A stretch of DNA of 31,096 nt from DATGMP01 sp035293565 (GTDB taxonomy: Bacteria; Pseudomonadota; Alphaproteobacteria; BOG-932; Roseiterribacteraceae), in the NCBI GenBank assembly GCA_035293565.1, contig DATGMP010000148.1, forward strand, positions 1-31,096. Direction: 5' to 3'. The notes below the pieces were generated by a model. That model was not told where the DNA came from. It searched no databases and was given only the letters and a program-made list of their open reading frames with translations. The translations under genes were made by a program, and so were the position numbers. Shown here one piece after another: positions 6,187-14,670 of the stretch. Each line of letters begins with the position of its first letter. Positions within the stretch are counted from its first letter, which is position 1.

Positions 6187-6709
6187 GTTTCTGACCGACA
6201 TTCGAGAAATCCGCGACCGCGCACGCCAGCATATCGATCAAGGCGCGGTGACCGAGGGCTATAAAGCGGATCGCGAACGCGTGATCGCGGTCCTCAACGA
6301 GGTGCTGGCGACCGAGCTCGTCTGCGCGATGCGGTACAAGCGGCACTACTTCATGGCGAAGGGCGTCGACTCGGAAGCTGTGAAGGCTGAGTTCCTTCAG
6401 CACGCGACCGAAGAGCAGCAACACGCCGACATGGTCGCCGAACGCATCACGCAACTGGGCGGAGAGCCGGATTTCAATCCCGATGGTCTGGCCGAACGGA
6501 GCCATTCGGAATATGTCGAAGGCACCGACTTGCAGTCGATGATCCGCGAAAATCTCGTCGCGGAGCGGATCGCGATCCAATCCTACACCGAGATCGCCCG
6601 CTGGCTTGGAACCGACGATCCCACAAGCCGCAGGGTCATCGAGGAGATCCTGAAAATCGAGGAGGAGCACGCCAACGACATGGTCGATCTGCTCGGCAAG
6701 GTCGGCTGA
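6179..6709 (+). CDS. Ferritin-like (bacterioferritin-type) di-iron protein
   Basis: A 176-residue four-helix protein of the ferritin-like superfamily. Helix 1 carries Glu46 (LATELVCAMRYKRHY), helix 2 the pair E79-x-x-H82 (EEQQH), helix 3 Glu129 (ENLVAERIAIQSY) and helix 4 E161-x-x-H164 (EEEH), together the carboxylate/histidine ligands of a di-iron site. Members store iron or protect against peroxide; the exact subtype (Bfr-like or Dps-like) I cannot settle. I chose ATG 6179, after GAGGT at 6168-6172, rather than ATG 6164, because family members usually begin just before the FLTDIREIRDRAR segment. It ends two bases from the convergent CBS/CorC gene. Confidence 0.85.
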   Translation: MRQFLTDIREIRDRARQHIDQGAVTEGYKADRERVIAVLNEVLATELVCAMRYKRHYFMAKGVDSEAVKAEFLQHATEEQQHADMVAERITQLGGEPDFNPDGLAERSHSEYVEGTDLQSMIRENLVAERIAIQSYTEIARWLGTDDPTSRRVIEEILKIEEEHANDMVDLLGKVG

Positions 6710-6711
6710 GG

Positions 6712-7593
6712 TTACTCGACCTTCGCAGGCGGCCTGATACGCAAGGTTTGAATCTGGTTGCGTTGGCGCTTCAGGATCTCGAAGCGGAAACCGAAGAAGG
6801 TGAAGGTCTGGCCCACCGCCGGGATCCTCCGCGCCTCATAGATCACCAGGCCCGCGATCGTCGAATAATCCTCTTCGTCGGGAAGCGTCCAGTCGAACTG
6901 GCGATTGAGATCCCGCACCGTCACGCGCCCGTCGACGATGTAGCTGCCGTCAGGCTGCGGGAATACGCCCGCGACGTTGATATCGAGCTCGTCGGTGATG
7001 TCGCCGACGATCTCCTCCAATATGTCCTCGAGCGTCACCAACCCGAGCAGCGTGCCGTATTCGTCCACCACCAGGGCGAAATGCTCTCGCCTGGCACGGA
7101 AAGCCGTGAGCTGGTCGAGCAAACTCGTCGCGTCGGGCACGAACCACGGCTTCGAGGCCAGCGCTACGACGTTCAAATTGTCCAGAGTGCCGCGTACCGC
7201 GCGGAGAAGGGATTTGGCATGGATCACGCCGACGATGTTGTCGGGCTCGCCTTGCCAAAGCGGAAGTCGCGTGAACTGGCTGGCGAGAGCGGCGTCGACG
7301 ATCTCCGCTGCAGGCAGGTCGGCGTCGATCGTCACCATGTCGCGGCGATGAGTCATCACCGCGCCGACCGGCACCTCGGCCAGGTCGAGGATCGAGCGCA
7401 GCATCGCTCGCTCCTGCCGGATCTCCGGCGCCTCCTCACCAGGCTCGCCGGTATGCTCTTCGATCGCGCTTCTCAGCAGCTCGGCCGCATCGTCGGGCCG
7501 CAGGCGGCGCCTCAGCCAGTGCCCCGCCCAATAGGACCCCAGCCCCAGCACGAAACCGAAGATCAGAGCCAGCGCGGCCTGGAGCGGAGTCAC
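6712..7593 (-). CDS. CBS-pair / CorC_HlyC-domain protein with a single membrane anchor (no DUF21)
   Basis: A 293-residue relative of the HlyC/CorC (CNNM-like) family. Residues 5-25 form one membrane helix; a charged linker leads to a CBS pair (about 75-205, with VGAVMTHRRDM, FTRLPLWQ, IVGVIHAKSLL, FALVVDEYGTLLGLVTLEDILEEIVGDI) and a C-terminal CorC_HlyC domain (213-288, DGSYIVDGRVTVRDLN). Full family members of about 430 residues have a three-to-four-helix DUF21 transport domain before the CBS pair; here it is missing, and aroB occupies the DNA directly upstream, so this is not a frameshift. The GTG start overlaps the aroB stop (GTGA), indicating translational coupling. Its role is unclear: perhaps a nucleotide-sensing regulatory partner rather than an ion transporter. 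Confidence 0.88.
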   Translation of the reverse strand: MTPLQAALALIFGFVLGLGSYWAGHWLRRRLRPDDAAELLRSAIEEHTGEPGEEAPEIRQERAMLRSILDLAEVPVGAVMTHRRDMVTIDADLPAAEIVDAALASQFTRLPLWQGEPDNIVGVIHAKSLLRAVRGTLDNLNVVALASKPWFVPDATSLLDQLTAFRARREHFALVVDEYGTLLGLVTLEDILEEIVGDITDELDINVAGVFPQPDGSYIVDGRVTVRDLNRQFDWTLPDEEDYSTIAGLVIYEARRIPAVGQTFTFFGFRFEILKRQRNQIQTLRIRPPAKVE

Positions 7594-8708
7594 GCGGCGA
7601 GCGCGTTGGCCAGCGCCGACTCCACCGCGCTCCGTTCGACACCTTTCGCGACGAACGCCCCTCCTATCCCCCGTACAAGTATGAAGGTCAGGCGTCCTCG
7701 CTCCGCTTTCTTGTCCTGCTGCATACGCGCGATCAGCGCAGGTGGCGCGAAGCCGAAGCCCTGGGGCGGCGAGACCGGCAGACCGTGGCGGGCCAGATGC
7801 GACCTGACCCGCATGAGGTCGCCGGCAGGACAGTAGCCCAGCCTGACGGACAGGTCGAAAGCGAGAACCATGCCGACCGACACCGCCTCGCCATGGTTGA
7901 AATCGACGCCGAATCCGCTTTCGGCTTCGAGCGCATGAGCGAATGTGTGCCCAAGATTGAGCAACGCCCGCTGACCCTCTTCGCGCTCATCCGCTTCGAC
8001 GATCCTGGCCTTCGCCTTGCAGCTGGTCGCGATCGCATGAACGAGCGCAGCCGGATCTCCGGACAGAAGAGCCGCGCCGTTGGCCTCAAGCCATTCGAAG
8101 AATGGAGCGTCTCCCAGCAAGCCGTACTTCACGATCTCGGCGTAACCGGCCTTGAGCTCGCGCGGCGGCAGCGTGAGCAGAGACTCGGTGTCGACGATGA
8201 CGAGGCGCGGCTGGTGGAAGGCGCCGATCAGATTCTTGCCATGGACGCTGTCGATGCCGGTCTTGCCGCCGACCGAGCTGTCCACCTGAGCGAGCAGGCT
8301 TGTCGGGATCTGGATGAAATCGATGCCGCGCAGCAGCGTCGCCGCAAGGAACCCGGTCAGATCGCCAACCACGCCGCCACCCAGCGCGACGAGGACCGTC
8401 TTGCGGTCCACTCCAAGGGACAGCACACGCTCCGCAGTGTCCGCGAAGGACGCAAGGGTCTTGGTCTGCTCGCCGGCGGGCACGACAATCGTTTTCGGCG
8501 CGCCCCGACTCGGCCCGAGCGCAGCTTCCAGCTTTGGGAGTTGGAGGCGGGCCACGTTCGTATCGGTCACAACGATAAGCGGCCGGTCGCCGACGATTTC
8601 GGCCAGAAGCTTTCCGGTCCGCCCGATCGCGCCCGGCCCGATCACAATGTCATAGGCGCGCTCGCCCAGACCCACGCGAACCGTATCGAGAATGGAGCCC
8701 TTCTTCAT
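7590..8708 (-). CDS. aroB: 3-dehydroquinate synthase
   Basis: 372 residues, normal family length. It converts DAHP to 3-dehydroquinate, the second step of the shikimate pathway, in the cytoplasm, using NAD and zinc. Visible are the NAD-binding GGGVVGDLTGF (110-120), the substrate-site segment QVDSSVGGKTGID (141-153), KNLIGAFHQP, and the zinc ligands Glu191 (AGYAEIVKYG), His254 (NLGHTFAHALE) and His272 (NHGEAVSVGM). The ATG overlaps the aroK stop by four bases (ATGA), and its own stop overlaps the start of the CBS/CorC gene, so all three genes form one translationally coupled operon read leftwards. Confidence 0.97.
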   Translation of the reverse strand: MKKGSILDTVRVGLGERAYDIVIGPGAIGRTGKLLAEIVGDRPLIVVTDTNVARLQLPKLEAALGPSRGAPKTIVVPAGEQTKTLASFADTAERVLSLGVDRKTVLVALGGGVVGDLTGFLAATLLRGIDFIQIPTSLLAQVDSSVGGKTGIDSVHGKNLIGAFHQPRLVIVDTESLLTLPPRELKAGYAEIVKYGLLGDAPFFEWLEANGAALLSGDPAALVHAIATSCKAKARIVEADEREEGQRALLNLGHTFAHALEAESGFGVDFNHGEAVSVGMVLAFDLSVRLGYCPAGDLMRVRSHLARHGLPVSPPQGFGFAPPALIARMQQDKKAERGRLTFILVRGIGGAFVAKGVERSAVESALANALAA

Positions 8709-9316
8709 GCCGGGGCGCTCGTCTCAGGCGCGGGGGACAAAGCCTTCAAAACCGCCTCGACCGTCGCGTCGATCGGGCCCGCATGGCTGTCGACGACCAG
8801 ATCGGCCTCGGCATAGATCGGGTAGCGGCGCTCCATAAGCTCGGAGAGCTTCGCGCGCTTGTCCACGCCCTCCAGGAGGGGCCGGCGGTTGGAGCGCGAG
8901 GTCCGTTCGACGAGCGTCTCCAGATCGGCGCGAAGCCAGACCGAACGGCCGCGCGCTCGAATTTCGGCGCGCGTCGTCGGGTCGAGATAGGCGCCGCCGC
9001 CCACGGCGATGACGCAGACCGGACCGGCAAGGAGCCGGCCGATCATCTGCCGCTCGCGGTCCCTGAAGACGGCCTCGCCCACTGTCGCGAACAGCTCGGA
9101 AACGCTCGTGCCGGCCTCTTTTTCGATCTCCTGGTCGGCATCGATGAAGGGTAGGCGGAGTCGCTCGGCGAGCCGCTTTCCGACCCGGCTTTTGCCCGCG
9201 CCCATCAACCCGACCAGCACGATGGAGCGTTCGGGTGCTGGATGCGACTCGGATTGCGGCTGTAGGCTTTGCCGCGGCTGCCGTGTTTGACGTGGCGTCA
9301 CGGCGCTGTTTATCAC
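8705..9316 (-). CDS. aroK: Shikimate kinase
   Basis: Phosphorylates shikimate at the 3-hydroxyl with ATP. The P-loop is GLMGAGKS (36-43 from the chosen start), followed by the magnesium/substrate DADQEIE, FRDRE of the shikimate-binding region, the Walker-B-like AVGGGAYLD and the lid segment SNRRPLLEG. About 28 residues before the core are a Gln/Arg/Pro-rich extension. The start is uncertain: no ATG precedes the core. GTG at 9316 has AAGGGG four bases upstream and is preferred; TTG at 9337 and GTG at 9301 are alternatives. It is the first gene of the aroK-aroB-CBS operon and diverges from the 45-residue peptide gene with a gap of only 35 bases. Confidence 0.95.
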   Translation of the reverse strand: MINSAVTPRQTRQPRQSLQPQSESHPAPERSIVLVGLMGAGKSRVGKRLAERLRLPFIDADQEIEKEAGTSVSELFATVGEAVFRDRERQMIGRLLAGPVCVIAVGGGAYLDPTTRAEIRARGRSVWLRADLETLVERTSRSNRRPLLEGVDKRAKLSELMERRYPIYAEADLVVDSHAGPIDATVEAVLKALSPAPETSAPA

Positions 9317-9351
9317 AAAGCCCCTTGCGATTGGCAATTGGCCGGAGACCT

Positions 9352-9489
9352 ATGAAAGTCGCTCTCATCGCCGCTGTCGCGGCCTTGGTCATCATCGGCG
9401 TAACCCTCGTTGTTCTGGCCTCGGTCGACATACCGGCGCCGTCGGCGCAGATCGAGAAGACCATCCCAACCGACAAGCTCATCCATTGA
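9352..9489 (+). CDS. 45-residue single-pass membrane peptide
   Basis: Encodes a short peptide: one hydrophobic helix from about residue 3 to 24 (VALIAAVAALVIIGVTLVVL) followed by a polar tail ending TIPTDKLIH. With no charged N-terminus beyond one Lys, it may insert with the tail in the periplasm. GGAGA at 9343-9347 gives a good ribosome site. Its TGA overlaps the TTG start of the next gene (TTGA at 9486-9489), so translation of the two is almost certainly coupled. From memory a comparable small ORF often precedes the large exported protein near xerD in Rhodospirillales. No function known. Confidence 0.75.
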   Translation: MKVALIAAVAALVIIGVTLVVLASVDIPAPSAQIEKTIPTDKLIH

Positions 9490-11057
9490 CCCGCCCAGCG
9501 CTGACAATCGCGGCCGCGCTCGCCGCGGCCTGGTCGCTCGCGGCTTGGGCGCAAGACACCACCGATGTGCTCCCGCCGCCCTCCGGTCCCGAGCAGGTGC
9601 CGATTCTCGGCGAATCGACCCGCTCGGCGCCGGCATCCGGGGTCTCCGGATCGCTCGGCGGCTCGGGCGCGACCGGACCAGACTCCGTGGGCACGCTTCC
9701 GCAGCGCGACACGGATTTCGACCTCCGAACCTGGCGCGATACGCCCTTTGCTCTGGTCCTTCAGCTGATCGACCTCGTCCCGAGCCGCATCAACTCGGCG
9801 GCGGAGCACGAGCTCGCCAAGAACTTGCTGGTGAGTGTCGGCGACGCGCCACCCGGCGACGACGGCGATTCCAAGATGCTTCTGCGCCGGGTCCGTAAGC
9901 TGATGGAGATGGGCAATCTCGCGGACGCCGCGGCGCTCGCTCGGGCCGCCCCCGGTCTCCCGCAAGACGAGGCATTGGCCCATGCCGAGGTTGAGGCCGA
10001 GCTGCTGGCCGGACAGGTGGAGGCAGCCTGCATCGACATCCGAGCCTTCGCCTCCACCATCTCGGCGCAATGGGCGCAAACGGGTCTGCTTCTGTGCCGA
10101 ACTGCCGCCGGCGAGAAGGTCGAGGGCGATCTCAATGGAATCGACGCTGAGCAGCTCGGCCCCTTGGCGCGAATCACGGGCGCACCTCTCACCGTCGATC
10201 CGGCTACCGCTACGCCCGCGCTGCTGGTCGCGGCGGCTCGCGATCCGCGCGTTTCGGCCGACGAGCGCTTGGAAGCGGCCTTCGCTGCCGGCCGGGCGAG
10301 CGCGCTCTCGGGAGAGGCGCTGGCGGCGATTTTCGCCGCCGCCCCGACGAAGGCCGATATCGCGGCCGACCCCGGCGCACCCAAGGACGGTGCGACGGCT
10401 GCCGCCCTTTTCCGAGCGATCGCGCACCAGTCTGATCTTGGTCAGAAGCTCGATTTGATCGATCAGGGGCTGCTTTCGCCCGATGGAGTCCTCGACAAGG
10501 TCGGCGTCGCGATGGCTGGCGGGCTCCGCGAGCTCGAGGCGGGGCCCAATCGGTCCGCCGCCGCATCGCGGGTCGCCATGGTGCTCTACAGCCTGGGTGA
10601 CGTGGACGCCGCGACATCCTGGGCAGAGCTTGCTCAGCAAACCGGCTCCGGTGCGGCGCTTTGGCCCTACCGCGTCCTGTTGAAGCAGGCCGATCCGATG
10701 GGGATCGCGGATTGGGAGCAGCAATCGGGACTTGATCCGGCGCATCGCGCCCGGATCGTGACGATCCTCTCGGCTTTCGGCGTTACGAGCGCGCCTTCCG
10801 GTACGGAGGTCGCCGCCGGCGAGGACCGGCCCGAGCCCGTAATCGGCGACCTGATCGCGATGGACCGCGCAGCCAAGCAGGGGCGCGTGGGCGAGACGGT
10901 TCTGCGGGCGCTGGCCATGCTGGGCGAAGGCGGCCCGGCGACCGCGCATCCGCTGGCGCTTCGGCGAGCGCTCGCTGACCTCGACCTCGTGCATCTCCAT
11001 GACGAGGCGCACGCTTTGGCCTTCGAAGCAATCACAGCGACGCTGCTCGGGCACTGA
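9486..11057 (+). CDS. Large exported alpha-helical protein, function unknown
   Basis: A 523-residue, Ala-rich protein starting at TTG, a start supported by the immediate signal peptide (TIAAALAAAWSLAAWAQ) and by the overlap with the upstream peptide's stop. A Pro/Ser/Gly-rich linker (about 25-70) is followed by a long helical body with pairs of helices such as LLRRVRKLMEMGNLADAAAL and DERLEAAFAAGRASALSG, resembling a TPR- or HEAT-like solenoid. No catalytic motif is visible; relatives are sometimes labelled, without evidence, as antifreeze glycopeptide polyprotein. It ends three bases before the xerD GTG, so it is probably co-transcribed with xerD. A structural or assembly role in the envelope is possible, but that is a guess. 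Confidence 0.85.
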   Translation: MTRPALTIAAALAAAWSLAAWAQDTTDVLPPPSGPEQVPILGESTRSAPASGVSGSLGGSGATGPDSVGTLPQRDTDFDLRTWRDTPFALVLQLIDLVPSRINSAAEHELAKNLLVSVGDAPPGDDGDSKMLLRRVRKLMEMGNLADAAALARAAPGLPQDEALAHAEVEAELLAGQVEAACIDIRAFASTISAQWAQTGLLLCRTAAGEKVEGDLNGIDAEQLGPLARITGAPLTVDPATATPALLVAAARDPRVSADERLEAAFAAGRASALSGEALAAIFAAAPTKADIAADPGAPKDGATAAALFRAIAHQSDLGQKLDLIDQGLLSPDGVLDKVGVAMAGGLRELEAGPNRSAAASRVAMVLYSLGDVDAATSWAELAQQTGSGAALWPYRVLLKQADPMGIADWEQQSGLDPAHRARIVTILSAFGVTSAPSGTEVAAGEDRPEPVIGDLIAMDRAAKQGRVGETVLRALAMLGEGGPATAHPLALRRALADLDLVHLHDEAHALAFEAITATLLGH

Positions 11058-11059
11058 TC

Positions 11060-11989
11060 GTGGGGCGCGGACGCAAGCCTAGGCCGCGGCCGCCGACTTC
11101 GCCCGCGGTCGATGCATTTCTCGATATGCTGGTCGCCGAGCGAGGCGTGGCGCCGAACACGCGCGAAGCCTACGCCGCGGATCTGGCTGACCTGAGCGCC
11201 TTCCTGAGCAGCCTTCCTGAATCGGCCACGACCGACCAGCTACGAACCTATTTTGCGTCTTCGCGCGCGGCCGCGCGCACGGTCGGCCGCCGCCTCTCGG
11301 CATTTCGGCAATTCTATCGGTTCCTGCTTTCCGAAGGGCGGCGGCAGGACGACCCCTCGTCCGCGCTCGATTCGCCCAGGCTTGGAAGACCACTGCCGAA
11401 GCTGTTGTCCGAAGCGGAGGTATCGGCCCTGCTCGCCGCCGACCCGCAAGGAACGGAGTCCGCCGCCTCGCTGCGCCTCGCCGCGCTGATTGAGCTTCTG
11501 TATGGCAGCGGCCTTAGAGTCTCCGAGCTGGTCGGCCTGCCGATGGCCGCACTCGGACGGGAGGTCACGGTCCTGAACGTCCGCGGAAAAGGCGAAAAGG
11601 ACCGGCTGGTCCCAGTATCCGAGCCTGCGCGCGCCGCGCTCGGCCGCTATCTTCCTGTGCGGCGCTCCTTTGCTCCCGGTGGCCGCGAATCACCATGGCT
11701 GTTTCCATCGATAGGCTCCAGGTCCGGCCATTTGACCCGGCAACGCTTCGCCCAGCTCCTCAAGGAGCGTGCCGCCGTCGCCGGCATCGATCCGGTCCGC
11801 GTGAGCCCGCACGTCCTGCGTCATGCCTTCGCGACCCATCTGATCGATCATGGCGCCGACCTCCGGGCGGTTCAGAAGATGCTTGGGCACGCGGATATCG
11901 CCACAACCGAGATCTATACCCATGTCGCGCGCGAGCGGCTTCAGCGCGTGGTCCGCGCCCATCACCCCTTGGCAGGCCGAAAAGCTTGA
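11060..11989 (+). CDS. xerD: Site-specific tyrosine recombinase of the Xer family
   Basis: A 309-residue Xer recombinase, which with its partner resolves chromosome dimers at dif under FtsK control. The N-terminal core-binding domain (15-105) has the typical NTREAYAADLADLSAFL and RRLSAFRQFYRFL. The catalytic domain shows all residues: Arg153 (GSGLRVSEL), Lys177 (GKGEKDR), His251 and Arg254 (HVLRHAFATHL), His277 (MLGHADI) and the nucleophile Tyr286 (EIYTHV). The start is GTG, two bases after the upstream stop. XerD rather than XerC is chosen mainly from the neighbourhood with accA and aroKB; the two are hard to separate by eye. It is a chromosomal gene, not a phage integrase. Confidence 0.85.
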   Translation: MGRGRKPRPRPPTSPAVDAFLDMLVAERGVAPNTREAYAADLADLSAFLSSLPESATTDQLRTYFASSRAAARTVGRRLSAFRQFYRFLLSEGRRQDDPSSALDSPRLGRPLPKLLSEAEVSALLAADPQGTESAASLRLAALIELLYGSGLRVSELVGLPMAALGREVTVLNVRGKGEKDRLVPVSEPARAALGRYLPVRRSFAPGGRESPWLFPSIGSRSGHLTRQRFAQLLKERAAVAGIDPVRVSPHVLRHAFATHLIDHGADLRAVQKMLGHADIATTEIYTHVARERLQRVVRAHHPLAGRKA

Positions 11990-12001
11990 GTTCCCATGGT
12001 T

Positions 12002-12030
12002 TTGGCGCTGCAGCATGATCGTGCTATAGC
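12002..12030 (+). promoter_or_regulatory. Putative sigma-70-type promoter for malate synthase
   Basis: TTGGCG (12002-12007), a 17-base spacer and TATAGC (12025-12030) stand in the 74-base gap between xerD and the malate synthase gene. A start near 12037 would give a leader of about 27 bases. This would allow malate synthase to be expressed apart from xerD. Confidence 0.5.
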
Positions 12031-12063
12031 AGCGCGCTTCACCAACACCATTCGAAGACGGCA

Positions 12064-13677
12064 ATGGATACCCCGATCGCCAGCCAAGCCGGCATTGCTA
12101 TTTCCGGCCCGATGAAGCCCGGTTTCGAGACCGTTCTCACCCAAGAAGCACTGGCCTTCGTCGCCGGCCTCGAGCGCAAATTCGGCGCCGAGCGCAAACG
12201 GCTGCTCGCAGCCCGAGCCGAACGGCAGAAGCGGCTGGACGCCGGCGAGAGACCGGACTTCCTGCCGGAGACCAAGTCTGTTCGCGACGGCAACTGGACG
12301 ATTGCCCCCCTGCCCGTCGACCTCCAGGACCGGCGCGTCGAGATTACCGGGCCGGTCGACCGGAAGATGGTCATCAACGCGCTCAATTCCGGCGCGAAGC
12401 TCTTCATGGCGGATTTCGAGGACGCCAACACGCCCTCCTGGACCAACCAGATCGAGGGCCAGATCAATGTCCGCGACGCGGTCCGCCGAACGATCACCTA
12501 CCAGGACCCGGCCAGCGGCAAACACTACGCGCTAAATCCGCAAATTGCCGTCCTGAAAGTCCGGCCGCGCGGCTGGCACCTCGAAGAGCGGCACGTCTCC
12601 GTCGACGGCCAGCCCATGTCGGGGAGCCTTTTCGACTTCGGGCTCTACGTCTTCCACAACGCCAAGGAGTTGCTGGCGCGCGGAACCGGACCCTATTTCT
12701 ATCTTCCTAAGATGGAATCCCATCTCGAAGCGCGGCTCTGGAACGAGGTCTTCATCCATTCCGAGCAGACGCTCGGCATTCCGCACGGCTCAATCAAAGG
12801 GACAGTCCTTATCGAGACCATCCTGGCGGCCTTTGAAATGGACGAGATCCTGTACGAGCTACGCGATCACTCGGCTGGGCTCAATTGCGGCCGCTGGGAT
12901 TACATATTCAGCTTTATCAAGAAGTTCCAAGGCAATCCTAATGCGATATTGCCGGATCGCCACCAGGTCACGATGACCACGCATTTCCTGCGCTCCTACA
13001 GCTTGCTGGCGATCAAGACTTGCCACCGTCGAAACGCGCCCGCGATCGGCGGCATGGCCGCTCTCATCCCGATCAAGGACGATCCCGCGGCGAACGAGAG
13101 GGCCATGGCGGGCGTGCGCGTGGACAAGGAGCGCGAATCGAGCGACGGCCATGACGGCACGTGGGTCGCTCATCCCGGACTCGTCGGCATGGTCCGTGAG
13201 ATCTTCGATCGCAACATGCCGAAGCCCAACCAGATTGATCGCAAGCGCGATGACGTGAACGTCACGGCCGCCGATCTTCTGGTCGTCCCTCCTGGGGAGC
13301 GCACCGAGGCCGGCCTCAGGACCAACACCGCCGTTGCGATCGGCTATATCGAGGCCTGGCTGCGCGGCATCGGCTGCGTGCCGCTGTTCAATTTGATGGA
13401 GGATGCGGCAACCGCCGAGATCAGCCGTGCGCAGATCTGGCAGTGGCAGCGTTACGGCGCGAAGCTCGCGGACGGCAGGACGGTCGATAGGGCGCTCGTC
13501 GACCGAACGATCGACGAAGAGCTCGCGAAATGGAAGGAGCGGATCGGCGCGCCGCGCTACGCGGCCGGCCGTTACGACGACGCCGGCGAGATGCTCCGCC
13601 AGCTCGTCCATTCAGACAAATTCATAGAGTTCCTGACGCTGCCGGCCTATGACCGGCTGATCGCGGAAGGAGGCTGA
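12064..13677 (+). CDS. aceB: Malate synthase (isoform A)
   Basis: 537 residues, the usual size of malate synthase A. It condenses glyoxylate and acetyl-CoA to malate in the glyoxylate shunt. Key residues visible: Arg167 in LKVRPRGWH, Glu251 in GTVLIETILAAFEM, Asp279 in CGRWDYIFSFIK (the magnesium ligands) and the catalytic base Asp447 in NLMEDAATAEISR. No isocitrate lyase gene is in the window. A promoter candidate lies 34 bases upstream. The end of the gene (GGAAGGAGG) supplies the ribosome site of accA, which starts three bases after the stop, so the two are probably co-transcribed, linking acetyl-CoA use in the shunt with fatty acid synthesis. Confidence 0.96.
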   Translation: MDTPIASQAGIAISGPMKPGFETVLTQEALAFVAGLERKFGAERKRLLAARAERQKRLDAGERPDFLPETKSVRDGNWTIAPLPVDLQDRRVEITGPVDRKMVINALNSGAKLFMADFEDANTPSWTNQIEGQINVRDAVRRTITYQDPASGKHYALNPQIAVLKVRPRGWHLEERHVSVDGQPMSGSLFDFGLYVFHNAKELLARGTGPYFYLPKMESHLEARLWNEVFIHSEQTLGIPHGSIKGTVLIETILAAFEMDEILYELRDHSAGLNCGRWDYIFSFIKKFQGNPNAILPDRHQVTMTTHFLRSYSLLAIKTCHRRNAPAIGGMAALIPIKDDPAANERAMAGVRVDKERESSDGHDGTWVAHPGLVGMVREIFDRNMPKPNQIDRKRDDVNVTAADLLVVPPGERTEAGLRTNTAVAIGYIEAWLRGIGCVPLFNLMEDAATAEISRAQIWQWQRYGAKLADGRTVDRALVDRTIDEELAKWKERIGAPRYAAGRYDDAGEMLRQLVHSDKFIEFLTLPAYDRLIAEGG

Positions 13678-13680
13678 GCC

Positions 13681-14643
13681 ATGGCGATGACCCAGGGCCT
13701 CGATTTCGAGAAGCCGATCATCGAACTCGAGGGCAAGCTCAACGAGCTGAAAGGGCTGTCCACCGGGGACGTGAACATCACGGAAGAGATTCAGAAGCTC
13801 GAGGCCAAGCTGAGCCGCCTGGTCAAGCAAACCTACGCCAAGCTCACTCCGGCGCAGAAGGTCCAGGTGGCACGCCACCCTGCCCGGCCGCACACGAGCG
13901 ACTATGTCGCCCAGCTCTTCACGGAATTCACGCCGCTCTGCGGCGACCGGGTCTTTGCCGAGGACCAGGCGATCATGGGCGGGCTGGCGCGCTTCCGGGG
14001 CCGCTCCTGCATCGTCTTGGGACATGAGCGCGGCCACGACACCGACACCCGCATCAAGCACAATTTCGGCATGGCGCGTCCCGAGGGCTATCGCAAGGCC
14101 GAACGGCTGATGGAGCTTGGCGATCGGTTCGGCCTGCCCGTGATTACCTTCGTCGACACGATGGGCGCCTTCCCCGGTATCGATGCCGAAGAGCGCGGCC
14201 AGTCCGAGGCCATCGCCCATTGCCTTGAAACCTGCCTGAAGGTCGAGGTCCCGGTCGTCTCGTTGGTTATCGGCGAGGGAGGCTCGGGCGGTGCGGTGGC
14301 GGTCGCCGCCGCCGACCGTGTGATGATGATGGAGCACGCCTTCTACTCGGTCATTTCGCCGGAGGGCTGCGCCGCCATTCTTTGGCGCAGCGGCGAGCAC
14401 GCGGCCGACGCTGCCAATGCGCTCAAGCTGACGGCCCAGGATCTGCGAGAACTCGGCGTCATCGACGAGATCGTTCCAGAGCCGCTGGGCGGAGCGCACC
14501 GCCATAGGAGCGAGGCAATCAGCTCGGCCGGCGATGCGATCGAACGGGCGCTCGACGCAATGCGCGGCATGGACGGCGCAACGCTCAAGCACCGCCGGCG
14601 GGAGAAGTTCCTCTCCATCGGGCGGGAGACGGGGCTCAACTGA
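13681..14643 (+). CDS. accA: Acetyl-CoA carboxylase carboxyltransferase subunit alpha
   Basis: 320 residues, normal length. With AccD it forms the carboxyltransferase that makes malonyl-CoA from carboxybiotin and acetyl-CoA, the committed step of fatty acid synthesis. Visible are an N-terminal coiled-coil-like region (FEKPIIELEGKLNELKGL, EEIQKLEAKL), RHPARPHTSDYV, the GHERGHDTDTRIKHNFGM loop, TMGAFPGIDAEERGQ (160-174) and the oxyanion-site GEGGSGGA (198-205). The start ATG has GGAAGGAGG upstream inside the aceB end. A xerD-accA linkage is common in alphaproteobacteria; here aceB sits between them. Confidence 0.97.
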   Translation: MAMTQGLDFEKPIIELEGKLNELKGLSTGDVNITEEIQKLEAKLSRLVKQTYAKLTPAQKVQVARHPARPHTSDYVAQLFTEFTPLCGDRVFAEDQAIMGGLARFRGRSCIVLGHERGHDTDTRIKHNFGMARPEGYRKAERLMELGDRFGLPVITFVDTMGAFPGIDAEERGQSEAIAHCLETCLKVEVPVVSLVIGEGGSGGAVAVAAADRVMMMEHAFYSVISPEGCAAILWRSGEHAADAANALKLTAQDLRELGVIDEIVPEPLGGAHRHRSEAISSAGDAIERALDAMRGMDGATLKHRRREKFLSIGRETGLN

Positions 14644-14670
14644 TCTCTGCGCCGGAAACGATCTGATCCA

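Noticed and set aside
8724..11054. A 776-codon open frame on the minus strand opposite the 523-residue gene and overlapping aroK
   Set aside because: It is Arg/Gly-rich with no fold-like pattern, runs through three well-supported genes and is explained by high GC at third codon positions of the real plus-strand gene.
11060..11989. Phage or island integrase instead of Xer
   Set aside because: Length, both domains and the housekeeping neighbourhood (aroKB, accA) fit chromosomal XerC/D; no phage genes are present.
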